The notes: a model not told the origin generated them from the letters alone. Positions 16,958 through 26,567 are shown, counted from the stretch's first letter. The stretch: DNA of 64,000 nt from Salipaludibacillus keqinensis (GCF_003226325.1 NZ_PDOD01000001.1:620001-684000); one strand, 5' to 3'. Numbers and translations are program-made.

Positions 16958-17851
16958 TCAGAAAATCTCAATAGATTTACGCTGAATAGAAATTTCTTGT
17001 GGTGTGTACCCTATTTTTTCACCGTCTCCTTGAATTAACACAGGACTGTTTGTTTTCACAGAAAAACTGTTCGTTTCAAAGCGATGAACGTAAGGAAGTT
17101 TACAATGAAGCTTGAAATACACTGTGGGTAAAACGAGAAGCAATGCAAATAAGGACAAGCGGTTGACTACGATGACTTCAAGTAGTCCATCTTGAGGATT
17201 CGCTTTCGGGCAAATAGGTATACCGCCTCCATAATAAGGGGTGTTTCCCGCAGCTAATAGCCATACCCGGTCTAATGTAACCTTTTCGTCGTTATCAAAT
17301 GTGAATTCAGCTTCAAATGGTTGGAAGGTTCTTATGACAGTGAAAAATGTAAGTAAATATGTGAGTTTCCCAAGAAAGGCTCTGTTAAGTAAAGGTTTCA
17401 AGGGAGAATGGTTCGATTTAACAGCGGTTTCCGCATCAACCCCCATTCCTGCTACTGAATGTATATATTGATTGTTTATCATAATTAAATCGTAAGTATT
17501 AGGAAGGCCTTGCTTGATCCTAGCAAAGGCTTTTTTTTCGTTCGTAGGAATCTTCAAAGCTTTTGCTAAATCGTTTCCTGACCCTGCGGGAATAAGTCCA
17601 AAAGGCAGTTGGAAACGGTGTAAATGATTTATAGCTTGATGAAGGGTTCCATCACCACCCACAATTATCACCCCTTCAATAGTTCTTTTGGTTGACTTTA
17701 TGTGAGTAGAGACCTGGTTCCAAAGTTCTTTTTCTTGATATTCATCTGTAAAGTATGGTACAAAAGATACACGATCATAAGAAGTTAGATATTTGGCTAG
17801 TTGACGGTATCTTGCCCGTCCGGAATTGGAATTGACGATAATAATATACAT
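16958..17851 (-). CDS. Diacylglycerol-kinase-family lipid kinase (YegS/BmrU type)
   Basis: The 297-aa protein starts MYIIIVNSNSGRARY and has the nucleotide-binding motif IVGGDGTLHQAINH near residue 63, the IPAGSGNDLAKAL motif near 90 and a C-terminal beta domain ending in VLIQGDGEKIG. This is the YegS/Rv2252/BmrU layout. Such enzymes phosphorylate diacylglycerol or sphingoid-like lipids at the membrane face. Residues ~233-252 are hydrophobic, but it is probably not membrane-spanning. It converges on the NRDE gene. The 131-base gap between them holds no feature that I can support. Confidence 0.82.
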   Translation of the reverse strand: MYIIIVNSNSGRARYRQLAKYLTSYDRVSFVPYFTDEYQEKELWNQVSTHIKSTKRTIEGVIIVGGDGTLHQAINHLHRFQLPFGLIPAGSGNDLAKALKIPTNEKKAFARIKQGLPNTYDLIMINNQYIHSVAGMGVDAETAVKSNHSPLKPLLNRAFLGKLTYLLTFFTVIRTFQPFEAEFTFDNDEKVTLDRVWLLAAGNTPYYGGGIPICPKANPQDGLLEVIVVNRLSLFALLLVLPTVYFKLHCKLPYVHRFETNSFSVKTNSPVLIQGDGEKIGYTPQEISIQRKSIEIF

Positions 17852-17989
17852 GGAGTGACTCCTTGTTTAGTAATGAAAAGATGGAACAACACGAGTGAAG
17901 CACATTCATTGTGAACCATTCGATTTTTTCATTATTATAGCATGTTGATGAGATAGTAAGTAGACAACTTTTAAGAAGGATGATGAAAG

Positions 17990-18340
17990 ATGAAAAAATG
18001 GATTGCTTTAGGTGGGACACTGGTTATAACGTTGGTCGTATGGGGATTATTCATTATGGTTGTAATAGACATAGACAACCTGTCTAGTTCAGAAATAGAT
18101 CCGAGTCAAGAAAGGATTGATCTTGTCAACGGCACCAATGAGAACAGATATGACGATGATGGTGAAAATGAGCAAGGTGATTTTGTTTCAGTTAATCAAT
18201 TAGATGAAAAAACTGAGCAGAGTGATTTGGATGTGAATCTTCAGGACGTTCCTGACACAATTCCTGAAGTGAAGAATGGTGACGCCATCGGCTATGGTCA
18301 AGGTGTATCCATCGATGTTTTATTAGATCAGCTTCCTTAA
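17990..18340 (+). CDS. Membrane-anchored acidic hypothetical protein
   Basis: The 116-aa product starts at ATG 17990 after GAAGGATGATG. It has one N-terminal membrane helix (residues ~5-27, LGGTLVITLVVWGLFIMVVI) with no lipobox or obvious cleavage site, followed by a very acidic, Asp/Glu/Asn-rich outer segment. The acidity fits an extracellular protein of a salt-tolerant organism. I do not recognise the family. It precedes tatA by 120 bases but has its own site, so joint transcription is uncertain. Confidence 0.6.
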   Translation: MKKWIALGGTLVITLVVWGLFIMVVIDIDNLSSSEIDPSQERIDLVNGTNENRYDDDGENEQGDFVSVNQLDEKTEQSDLDVNLQDVPDTIPEVKNGDAIGYGQGVSIDVLLDQLP

Positions 18341-18460
18341 ATATGAACTTTCTTTGAGAATTTTCTATGCATATAGTAAAATCTTGCTGTAGCCCTTATA
18401 ATGAGATATGTAAGAAAGCATCTTGTTAGGTTAGATTTTGTTTTAGGGAGGTAATGTAGC

Positions 18461-18649
18461 ATGATTTCCAATATAGGGATTCCAGGGCTCATTTTGATTT
18501 TAGTTATTGCATTAGTTATTTTCGGTCCTAAAAAACTGCCAGAGATTGGTCGAGCGATGGGGCAGACGCTAAAAGAATTCAAGAATTCTACTAAAGAATT
18601 AACAAAAGATGATGACGAAGATTCTAATCAAAAAAAGGACGATCGATAA
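18461..18649 (+). CDS. tatA: Twin-arginine translocase subunit TatA
   Basis: The 62-aa protein has the TatA plan: a short membrane helix ([19 protein letters not shown]), the hinge and amphipathic helix [19 protein letters not shown], and a charged acidic tail. It starts at ATG 18461 after TAGGGAGGT. TatA multimers form the pore for folded substrates with twin-arginine signals. It pairs with tatC downstream, the minimal TatA-TatC arrangement of Gram-positive bacteria without TatB. No candidate Tat substrate is encoded next to it. Confidence 0.93.
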   Translation: MISNIGIPGLILILVIALVIFGPKKLPEIGRAMGQTLKEFKNSTKELTKDDDEDSNQKKDDR

Positions 18650-18725
18650 AGAGATATAAATGCAAGGTGAAGGGTGTGGGGTGCTTTCAATTTCACACTT
18701 TTTTCATGTTAAAGGAGAGACTGTC

Positions 18726-19460
18726 ATGTCAGATCAAAGCATGAATGTACTAGACCATTTAGATGAATTACGCAAAAGAATCATGATTGTTCTCGCGGCT
18801 TTTATAGTCTTTTTTATATTGGTTTTTGTTTTTGTTAGAGAGATCTATGAATGGTTTACAAAAGATTTAGACATGACCTTGGCTGTATTGGGGCCATTAG
18901 ACATTATCATGATCTATTTCACTTTGGCCGCTGTCCTAGCACTAGCTCTAACAGTTCCCGTGTTGATCTTTCAAATTTGGTTGTTTGTAAAACCAGCTTT
19001 AACTTTAAAGGAACAAAAAGCAACGATCATATATATTCCGGCTTCGTTCTTGCTCTTTGCCGGGGGACTGGCCTTTGGTTATTTCGTGGTTCTACCTATC
19101 GTGTTAAGCTTTTTACTTGAGTTAGGAAGTGGCACGTTTGAGACGATGTTTACAGCTGATAAATATTTTCAGTTTGTATTGAGGATGACCATTCCTTTCA
19201 GTATTTTATTTGAAATGCCTCTAGTCGTCATGTTCTTAACGAGTATTGGCATCATTACTCCTGAAGGGATGAGAAAAAATCGGAAGTATGCTTACTTCGC
19301 TTTAATTGTTGTGAGTGTATTAATCTCACCACCTGATTTTATTTCTGATGTCTTAGTCATTATTCCTCTTCTACTTTTATATGAAATTAGCATTAGTTTG
19401 GCTAAGATTGTGTTTAGAAGGAAGTTAAAGAAACAAAAAGAAATATTAGGTGATGAATAA
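18726..19460 (+). CDS. tatC: Twin-arginine translocase subunit TatC
   Basis: I choose ATG 18726, which follows AAAGGAGAG; an earlier in-frame ATG at 18660 lacks a site. The 244-aa protein has six membrane helices and the TatC signature HLDELRKRIMIVL near residue 11, plus FQFVLRMTIPFSILFEMPLV around residue 150, which includes the conserved FE of the substrate-binding pocket. It recognises twin-arginine signal peptides. A strong terminator follows, so tatA-tatC form the end of a transcript. Confidence 0.93.
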   Translation: MSDQSMNVLDHLDELRKRIMIVLAAFIVFFILVFVFVREIYEWFTKDLDMTLAVLGPLDIIMIYFTLAAVLALALTVPVLIFQIWLFVKPALTLKEQKATIIYIPASFLLFAGGLAFGYFVVLPIVLSFLLELGSGTFETMFTADKYFQFVLRMTIPFSILFEMPLVVMFLTSIGIITPEGMRKNRKYAYFALIVVSVLISPPDFISDVLVIIPLLLLYEISISLAKIVFRRKLKKQKEILGDE

Positions 19461-19472
19461 TCATCTCTTATT

Positions 19473-19518
19473 AAAGCAGCACCCTCACTGAACGAACTTA
19501 GTGAGGGTGCTGCTTTTT
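19473..19518 (+). terminator. Terminator after tatC
   Basis: A 16-bp GC-rich inverted repeat (AAAGCAGCACCCTCAC / GTGAGGGTGCTGCTTT) followed by more T. The loop is about 12 nt. Confidence 0.92.
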
Positions 19519-19678
19519 AGGTTCTTCGGTTAAAAAGTTGAAAAACTTGATACTTTTATGTGAACAGAAAGTACATAGGAATTTCAACAAATCGTCAATT
19601 AATATTTATCGCTAGATCGGTTTTTATAAGACAATGAAAGAAAGGCTTCGATCATTTTACAGGAGGGGTGGTATTCAA

Positions 19679-20587
19679 ATGAACTTTAGGCATTCATTTT
19701 ATTATAAAGGTCGACTGTTGCGAAGTAGCGTAATAAGTGTGGTTTGTTTGATTATCTATCTCTTGGCAAAAGGTCTTTTAGATATGATTCATCACTCTTA
19801 TTACACTTTTTCTATCACTGGTCTTATGTTCGTGTATTTAAGCTGTTTACTAATGATATTTTTTGTTAGCTTACTTTTTGATCAATTCTCATTAGGGATC
19901 AAGGCAAAGTTCTTCAGTTTGTTCTTTTATTTATTCTTTTTAACGGGAGGAGCACAAGGGCTGATTCATATTATTATGCATACAGAAGTAAATGTGCTGG
20001 TTTTGCTAGGGTTGTCCGGTTTTACCTCTTTGATTATTTCGACTATGATGATCGTCGTATTTCCAGCCTCATTAAAGAAAAGGCAATCTTATATAGACCA
20101 ATTACGTAGGTATTACAAAAGAAGACCTCTTATGAATTGGATCATAAGAATGACATGCGGAATGTTCTTTTTATTTATAACTTACTATTTGCTTAATAGT
20201 ATGATATTTCCATTTATTGAACCTTATTACTTAAGTTCTGGCACACCTTTTCTGGTTCAAGAGGGTAATTATCAAGCTATTGAGCGAGCGGCTATGGCAA
20301 CTTATTCATTGATGATGATCGTTGCATTTATCCCGCTGTTTGCATTGTGGAAAGGTTCTAAGTCTTCGTTGTTATTTTGGTTTGGATTCCCCTTATTTGT
20401 ATTGGTTGCATTGCAGCCATTCCTTCTGTTTTTTCATTGGCCTCTTGGGTTCAGGTTTCCTATTTTCATACAAACGACTCTAGTTATATATATTCAAACA
20501 ATTATTCTTGTTCAAATGTTTTATTTACCTAGTGAGTACCAAGAGGAAGAGTATTTTTTTCTGGTCCTCAATTCTTTGAAACTGTAA
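19679..20587 (+). CDS. Hypothetical polytopic membrane protein
   Basis: ATG 19679 follows AGGAGGGGTG; an upstream in-frame ATG at 19634 lacks a site. The ~302-aa product has about eight hydrophobic helices and short basic loops (LKKRQSYIDQLRRYYKRRP near residue 145). It has no transporter signature, conserved acidic pair or enzymatic motif that I can identify. The gene lies alone between the tatC terminator and the convergent deoxynucleoside kinase operon. Function unknown. Confidence 0.65.
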   Translation: MNFRHSFYYKGRLLRSSVISVVCLIIYLLAKGLLDMIHHSYYTFSITGLMFVYLSCLLMIFFVSLLFDQFSLGIKAKFFSLFFYLFFLTGGAQGLIHIIMHTEVNVLVLLGLSGFTSLIISTMMIVVFPASLKKRQSYIDQLRRYYKRRPLMNWIIRMTCGMFFLFITYYLLNSMIFPFIEPYYLSSGTPFLVQEGNYQAIERAAMATYSLMMIVAFIPLFALWKGSKSSLLFWFGFPLFVLVALQPFLLFFHWPLGFRFPIFIQTTLVIYIQTIILVQMFYLPSEYQEEEYFFLVLNSLKL

Positions 20588-20722
20588 AAAAAGTTAGACA
20601 CAGTAAAATGCGATCATGCAAACTATAAGGAGGACCAAAAGTGAATACTTTGGGCCTCCTCTTAGAAAAAAGTAGTAATTCAATTTATCCATATGGCTTA
20701 GTAGTTTCAGGCCCTCCGTACA

Positions 20723-21394
20723 TCAAGCTAATTTCAAATAGGAAATGTCGTTATTTCTTTGCATTTTCTCTAATGCTTGAATAATTTCTTTTACAGAGTC
20801 TTGATCGTGACAGTCATAATGATCGATATCCAAGTGAAGCAAAGGACATTCGGTGAATTCAGAAATCCATAATTTATAGCGTTTGTATAGATCTTCCCAA
20901 AATGAAACTGGCGTATTCGTTTCCATCTCGCGACCACGATTTTCTATTCGCTGCATAATGCTTTCAAATGATCCGTCAATATAAATTAACACATCGGGTT
21001 TTGGAAAATATGGAGACATCACCATCGCCTCGAATAATGAGTGATACGTCTCATAATCCCGGTTTGTCATATTTCCTTGATCATACTGTAGTTTGGCAAA
21101 GATTCCAACATCTTCGTAAATACTACGATCTTGAACATAACCTAAACCATCTTCGTGCATTCGTTTTTGCTGTTTAAATCTTTCAGCTAGAAAATACATT
21201 TGTAAGTGAAAAGACCATGTTTTAAAATCTCTGTAATAGTCTTCTAAGTAAGGGTTACCGTCTACTTTTTCAAAAGCCGATTTAAAGCCCAAAGAATCAG
21301 CAAGGACATTTGTTAACGTAGATTTCCCCACGCCCACAGTACCTGCTAAGGTAATAAGCGATTGAGGATTCAAGTTATGATTTATTCTCTCCAT
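20723..21394 (-). CDS. dck: Deoxyadenosine/deoxycytidine kinase
   Basis: The 223-aa protein has the P-loop GTVGVGKSTLT near residue 18, the conserved FEKVDGNPYLEDYYRDF segment, the DRS motif in VQDRSIYEDVG and the LID arginines in ENRGREMET. It closely follows the Bacillus Dck pattern. It phosphorylates dA and dC for nucleotide salvage. It starts at ATG 21394 after GGAGTGG, 18 bases downstream of the dgk stop, reproducing the dgk-dck pair of Bacillus subtilis. Confidence 0.9.
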   Translation of the reverse strand: MERINHNLNPQSLITLAGTVGVGKSTLTNVLADSLGFKSAFEKVDGNPYLEDYYRDFKTWSFHLQMYFLAERFKQQKRMHEDGLGYVQDRSIYEDVGIFAKLQYDQGNMTNRDYETYHSLFEAMVMSPYFPKPDVLIYIDGSFESIMQRIENRGREMETNTPVSFWEDLYKRYKLWISEFTECPLLHLDIDHYDCHDQDSVKEIIQALEKMQRNNDISYLKLA

Positions 21395-21412
21395 TTAAGC
21401 CACTCCAGTAAG

Positions 21413-22063
21413 TTAAAATAGCGATCGTTTGTTTTTTAGTGCATAGTAGATTTGATCAAGAATACGATTGAAATCCTCTTCATTCTGGACAAAGTCCATT
21501 TCATCCCCGTCAAAACTTAAAATCGGGATATCTGGATAAACCCTATGATGATCTTTCATAAATTGTTGGTAGTCTGCAGAAAGCTGTTTTAAGTAATTAG
21601 GCTCAATAGATTGCTCTATACTTCTTCCACGCAGTTTAATGCGCTCTAATAATGTAGGCAGACTTGCATTGAGATAAATAATGATATTAGGTTTAGGCAA
21701 ATCATCTGTTAAGATATTATAAATGCGATCGTATTTATCGAAGTGATGGTTTTTCAACGTTTGTTTAGCAAATAAATGATTTTTAAAAATATGGTAATCG
21801 CTGACCACAGGATGGCCTTTCTTTAAATATCGTTCATATGTATCTTCAAGTTGTTTAAATCGATTACATAAAAAAAACATCTCTGTTTGAAAGCTCCACT
21901 CATCAATATCTTCGTAAAATTTAGATAAAAAAGGGTTCTCATCCACAATTTCTTTTAAGATATGATATTGGAAATGATCAGATAGTTTCGTAGCTAAAGA
22001 AGTTTTTCCTACTCCTATAGGACCTTCAATGGCAATAAACGGAGCATCAAATTGGTTGCTCAC
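21413..22063 (-). CDS. dgk: Deoxyguanosine kinase
   Basis: I choose GTG 22063, ten bases after AGGAGG; the longer TTG start at 22084 overlaps that site. The 216-aa product has P-loop EGPIGVGKTSLA near residue 15, IVDENPFLSKFYED near 40, and VSDYHIFKNHLFA where other kinases have DRS, as in Bacillus Dgk. It phosphorylates deoxyguanosine (and deoxyinosine) in salvage. It is first in the dgk-dck operon. Confidence 0.9.
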   Translation of the reverse strand: MSNQFDAPFIAIEGPIGVGKTSLATKLSDHFQYHILKEIVDENPFLSKFYEDIDEWSFQTEMFFLCNRFKQLEDTYERYLKKGHPVVSDYHIFKNHLFAKQTLKNHHFDKYDRIYNILTDDLPKPNIIIYLNASLPTLLERIKLRGRSIEQSIEPNYLKQLSADYQQFMKDHHRVYPDIPILSFDGDEMDFVQNEEDFNRILDQIYYALKNKRSLF

Positions 22064-22304
22064 CTTAATGATTCCTCCTTTCAAAGAAATTGTCGAATTG
22101 ATAACAGCAACGTATATTTTAACACAAAGATTCGTTCATTTAACAGTTTAAAATGAATTTTTTAATTAGCATGTAGAGAAGTAATTGTTCCATTACTTAA
22201 GAAGATCCCAAATGTTCATGGATTAACAGATGTCTTAACTTAACAAGGGTCTATAACTATAGTAAAATAAAAAGATATTTCATAGTATTCAAAGGGGTGA
22301 TTAA

Positions 22305-23153
22305 ATGAGTAAGAAGGTAAAGATTGTCACGGATTCAACATTAGATTTAACGAAGGAAGAAGTGGAAGAGCTAGGGGTAACTATCGTCCCGTTGTCTGTA
22401 ACAGTAGACGGGAAATCTTACTTGGATGGAATAGATATTACTTCCTCTGAATTTTCCAAACTACTAGTCAAATCCGACGAAGTCCCTCAAAGTTCTCAGC
22501 CATCAACGGGGTCCTTTTTGGAAGTTTATGATGAATTAGGGAAAGATGGCAGTTCCATTCTATCCATACATATGTCAAGCGGCATGAGTGGAACTTACAT
22601 GTCAGCAAAAACAGCGTCAGACATGACAGATAGTCATGTAACAGTCGTCGATTCGAAGTTTATTTCAGTCGCACTTGGCTTTCAAGTTAGAGAAGCTGCC
22701 ATTTTGGCAAACGAGGGCAAAGGAATCGAAGAAATTCTCGAACGCCTCGACAAAACACGAAAAAACAGCTCTTTGTATATTATGGTTGACACACTTGATT
22801 ATCTCGTAAAAGGAGGAAGAATTGGAAGAGGAAAAGCATTTCTAGGGTCCTTGTTAAAGATCAAACCGATCGCTTCCTTGGATGATGGAGTCTATACACC
22901 AGCTACGAAGGTTAGGACTCACGTTCAGATGATTAAATTTATGAAAAACACGTTTTTAGAAGAGGCAAAAGGAAAAACGGTTAAAGGCATTGGCATTGCC
23001 CAAATCGAAGCAACAGAATTAGCCAATCAATTGAAAGATACATTGAGTGAAGTCTCTGGATTTGATGATATCTCCATTATCGAAACGACGCCGATCGTAA
23101 GTACTCATACGGGACCAGGTGCCCTGGCTTTAATGTACTACTTTGAAGAATAA
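22305..23153 (+). CDS. DegV-family fatty-acid-binding protein
   Basis: The 282-aa protein begins KIVTDSTLDLTKEEVEELGV and has the DegV motifs SQPSTGSFLEVYDEL near residue 65, IHMSSGMSGTYMSA near 92 and the C-terminal THTGPGALALMYYF. DegV/FakB proteins bind a fatty acid that the FakA kinase phosphorylates for phospholipid synthesis. No fakA gene is in the window. It starts at ATG 22305 after AAGGGGTGA and ends at a strong hairpin. The 240-base gap upstream holds no supported feature beyond promoter-like AT-rich DNA. Confidence 0.87.
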   Translation: MSKKVKIVTDSTLDLTKEEVEELGVTIVPLSVTVDGKSYLDGIDITSSEFSKLLVKSDEVPQSSQPSTGSFLEVYDELGKDGSSILSIHMSSGMSGTYMSAKTASDMTDSHVTVVDSKFISVALGFQVREAAILANEGKGIEEILERLDKTRKNSSLYIMVDTLDYLVKGGRIGRGKAFLGSLLKIKPIASLDDGVYTPATKVRTHVQMIKFMKNTFLEEAKGKTVKGIGIAQIEATELANQLKDTLSEVSGFDDISIIETTPIVSTHTGPGALALMYYFEE

Positions 23154-23155
23154 TA

Positions 23156-23189
23156 AAAACAGGTCGTGACATCCGTCGTGACCTGTTTT
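23156..23189. terminator. Bidirectional terminator degV / formate dehydrogenase
   Basis: AAAACAGGTC and GACCTGTTTT form a 10-bp stem around a 14-nt loop that can partly pair again. A and T tracts on both sides let it serve the convergent genes. Confidence 0.85.
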
Positions 23190-23201
23190 CGGTAGTAGAT
23201 G

Positions 23202-25265
23202 TTAAGAACTGATTTTTTTAACGTTTACTGCGCAAGCTTTGTATTCGGCTGTGCCTGAAATGGGGTCGAATTCATTAATTGTGAGTACATTTGTTGGCAC
23301 TTCTGGCCAATGGAAACTCATAAATACAAGGTTTGGTTGGACTTCTTCCGTAATCCTAGCCTTTACTTTCACTTCCCCCCGTCTGGAACTTACAAGGACA
23401 TATTCGCCATTTTTAATGGTCAATCGTTCAGCATCGTCTGGATGAATATCAACGGTTTCTTCAAACTGTTTTCTTTTTAAAGTATCTGGATAATACTTTG
23501 TTTGTGTATGCGTATTATAAGGTTCATATCTTCGTCCTGTCGTTAATGTGAATGGATAATTTTGATCTGGTAATTCCACAGGTTCAGTGTAATCAACTGG
23601 GGTAAAAGGTGCCAATCTATCTTTTTTCCCTTTTAGATGAAGTTCTTGATGAATTATGGCGGTTCCTGGATGAGTTTCGTCAGGACAAGGATATTGAAGG
23701 CTCATTTCTTTTTCTAACCGCTCGTAAGACATTCCACCATATAAGTGAGGAGCAGTTTGACGGACTTCATTCCAAATTTGTTCTGAAGACTGATAGTTCA
23801 TCGGGTAGCCCATCAATGTAGCTAAATCAGATAATATTTTCCAATCGTCAAGGGCTATTCCTTGTGCTGATACAGCTTTTCTTACCCGTTGAACTCTTCG
23901 ATCAGTGTTCGTATAAGTTCCTTCAACCTCAGCCCACCCTTTCGCAGGAAGAACCACGTCTGCAAGTTCGGCGGTCTCAGTCATAAATAAATCCTGCACA
24001 ACGAGGAAATCTAATTTTTTGAAAAGTTCTGTCGTGTGATTTTTATGCACATCTGCAACAATTGGATTTTCTCCAATAATATATAAAGCTTTCATTAAGC
24101 CATCTTCCATCTTTTCCAACATACCTGTCTGGGTTTTTCCGATTGTGGGATTAAGTGAGACATTCCATGCTTGCTCTAATGTGTTCCGATATTTCGAGTC
24201 CGCTAAAGAAATACCTCCGGGTAGTTGATTAGGTAAACAACCCATATCTCCTGCACCTTGAACGTTGTTTTGACCTCTTAAGGGCATAATGCCTGTTCCA
24301 ACTCGTCCGATATGTCCGGTTAAGAGAGCCATGTTAGCTATATCAAATACATTATTTACGCCGCAATGATGTTCAGTTATTCCAAGTGTATAGCAAATCA
24401 TGGCTCGATCTGCCAGGGCATAAAGTTTTGCTGCTTCAAAAATATCCTTTTTATCCACACCAGTGATTTGTTCGACCTTGTCTAAAGGATAAGAGGCTAC
24501 ATGTTTTTTTAGCTGTTCAAATTTCGCAGAATTTTGTTCCACGAAAGGTTGATTATGCCATTCGTTTTCGATGATAACATTCATTATGCCATTCATTAAT
24601 GCGATATCAGAGCCAACTCTCAATGGCAAATGCTTCACGGATGATTTAGTCATACTGATTTTTCTAGGGTCGATGACAACAATTTTTAACCCTTTTTTTG
24701 CAGCTTTTTTCATTCTGTTTGCAATAATAGGATGAGCATCGGTCGTGTTTGAGCCAATTAAGAGAAGCACATCAGCTCGATCAATATCCATAATAGAACT
24801 TGTTGGAGCACCATTGCCAAATACAGTCGCCAGACCGGCGACGGATGGGGCGTGTCACGTTCGATTACATCCGTCAATATTATTCGTATTCATTACTGCA
24901 CGGGTGAATTTTTGTGTAACATAGTTCACTTCATTTGTTGCCCTTGCGCAAGCAAACATAGAGAAAGCGTCTCCGCCAAACTGTTGCTTTATTGCAGTCA
25001 ATTTCGTGGAGATATAGTTTAGAGCCTCTTGCCATGTAGCTTCAGTAAATTTGCCGTTCTTCTTGATCAGCGGTGTCCGGAGTCGGTCTTCCGAGTGAAT
25101 ATAGTGGTAGCCAAAAGCTCCTTTAATACATGTTTGACCTTGATTGACAGGAGCGGCTTTATTTCCTCTGACACGAACGATGCGGTCCTCTTCTACATCG
25201 ATAATCAATCCACAGCCGGTTCCGCAATAAGCGCAAGTAGTCTCTACTTGTGTGCGTTCTGACAT
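23202..25265 (-). CDS. fdhF: Selenocysteine-containing formate dehydrogenase, alpha subunit (in-frame TGA)
   Basis: Two ORFs in the same frame (25265-24858 and 24854-23202) are separated only by TGA at 24857-24855. Read through, they give one 687-residue molybdopterin enzyme starting at ATG 25265 (AAAGGA site). Residues 11, 14, 18 and 46 are the [4Fe-4S] cysteines (CAYCGTGC...C), with Lys48 next. The TGA is codon 137 in NIDGCNRT-U-HAPSVAGL, exactly where E. coli FdhF has Sec140 in ARV-U-HGPSV. The molybdopterin domains that follow are complete to a natural stop (GENPIVAD, TLTTGRRYEPYNT). A SECIS-like hairpin follows the TGA. It oxidises formate to CO2. It lacks the N-terminal ferredoxin-like extension of the ~980-aa Bacillus homologues. 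selA, selB, selC and selD must be elsewhere. Confidence 0.88.
24826..24857 (-). other. SECIS element with the selenocysteine UGA
   Basis: Beginning with UGA (24857-24855), twelve bases lead to a perfect 6-bp stem GUCGCC / GGCGAC (24842-24837 and 24831-24826) closing the loop GGUCU (24836-24832). In E. coli fdhF the SECIS apical loop also contains GGUCU, at the same distance of 18 bases from the UGA. This is the binding site expected for SelB. Confidence 0.85.
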
Positions 25266-25311
25266 AACGATCAGTCCTTTCAGATAGCTTACTTTCATTT
25301 TATCAAAATGA

Positions 25312-25327
25312 ATGATAGCGCTTACTA
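25312..25327 (-). promoter_or_regulatory. Possible cre site upstream of the formate dehydrogenase
   Basis: ATGATAGCGCTTACTA matches the CcpA operator WTGNAANCGNWNNCWW with one mismatch, 47 bases before the start codon. Several one-mismatch hits are expected by chance in a window this size, so this is suggestive only. Confidence 0.35.
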
Positions 25328-25434
25328 TTCCAAAGTGGAGATTCTATGAACTTTTCTAAGAAATTCACTCTAAACATTTGAGGTATTTTTTCCCTTTCGC
25401 TACAATAGAGAAAGAGGATACAAGGAGGATGAAA

Positions 25435-26292
25435 GTGTTGGAAAAAACAGGGTTAGTTTTAGAAGGAGGAGGTATGAGGGGAGTCTATACAGGAGGCGTG
25501 TTGGAATATTTTTTGGAACAAAATATTCATTTCCCTTATATTGTTGGTGTTTCTGCCGGAGCGTGTAACGCTTCATCATATATTTCCAGACAAGCAGGTA
25601 GAAATAAAGCCGTTACGATCGGTTATGCGGATCACCCAGATTACATATCTGTCAGAAGGTTAATTCGATCGGGAGAATTGTTTAATATGGATTTAATCTT
25701 CAATCAAATCCCAAATATAGAGAATCCATTTGATTATCACCAGTTTTTTCAATCAACGCAACGATTCCATGTTGGCGCGACTGATTGTCATACTGGAGAG
25801 ACAATTTACTATGAAAAACAAGAGTTAGGTGATGATTTCAATAAAATCTTACGTGCTTCCTCTTCACTACCAATGATAGCACCAGTGGTTCAACACGGTG
25901 AAAGAACGCTTTTGGATGGGGGAATTAGTGATCCTATTCCAATTGAACAGTCTATCAAACAAAACAATGAAAAACATATTATTATCTTGACTCAACGTAA
26001 GGGTTATTTGAAAACCCCAGCTAAAAGGGGGATGTGGTACTTTACTAGAAAATATCGTAATTATCCTGGTCTCCAAGAAGTGGTGAAAAATCGATCAGTT
26101 GTTTACAATAAAGCTTTAGATCAAGTGGATGAACTGGAAAAGCAAGGAAAGGCCTTTGTGTTCAGACCTGCAAACTTACAGAACGTCACTCGGCTGGAAC
26201 GAAAGAAAGACCGCCTTCAGGCCCTTTATGATCACGGTTACGATCAGGCAAAAGCGCGGTTTGATGAGTTAATGGATTTTTTAAATAAATAA
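25435..26292 (+). CDS. Patatin-like phospholipase
   Basis: GTG 25435 gives a 6-base gap after AAGGAGG; TTG 25438 is also possible, and the longer ATGs overlap the site. The ~285-aa protein has the patatin oxyanion motif LEGGGMRGVYTGG near residue 8, the nucleophile elbow GVSAGACN near 40 and the catalytic aspartate in LLDGGISDPIP near 160. It is a cytosolic Ser-Asp dyad lipid acyl hydrolase with no signal peptide. It is divergent from the formate dehydrogenase and probably unrelated to it. Confidence 0.87.
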   Translation: MLEKTGLVLEGGGMRGVYTGGVLEYFLEQNIHFPYIVGVSAGACNASSYISRQAGRNKAVTIGYADHPDYISVRRLIRSGELFNMDLIFNQIPNIENPFDYHQFFQSTQRFHVGATDCHTGETIYYEKQELGDDFNKILRASSSLPMIAPVVQHGERTLLDGGISDPIPIEQSIKQNNEKHIIILTQRKGYLKTPAKRGMWYFTRKYRNYPGLQEVVKNRSVVYNKALDQVDELEKQGKAFVFRPANLQNVTRLERKKDRLQALYDHGYDQAKARFDELMDFLNK

Positions 26293-26567
26293 CCACCTTC
26301 TATATTTTCAGGACAGCTACAGGAATCTGTTCGCATAATGAAGATTCAATATCACAATGTTCAGGGGGATTTATTCTGATAGTAAGAGGAAAGATCTCGT
26401 GACACATCGTATCGGTAGAGAAGTGATCCTGCAATCCTCTTTGAATGGTCTTTCGAAGAGGGTTTTCCTGTTCATATAAGAGGTGATGAGGGTTCATTTA
26501 GAGTGGCTCGTGAGTGATGATGCGAATTTTAAGTGCTATACACGAGAGTCTCGATAGGAGCGTTTGT

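Noticed and set aside
24792-24857. Nonsense mutation or split pseudogene in the formate dehydrogenase
   Set aside because: The stop is TGA at the exact catalytic Sec codon, both parts stay in frame, and a SECIS-like hairpin follows. Decay would not be expected to give all three.
26300-26497. 65-aa minus-strand ORF after the patatin gene
   Set aside because: No ribosome site precedes its ATG and the product shows no recognisable pattern; I treat the region as noncoding.
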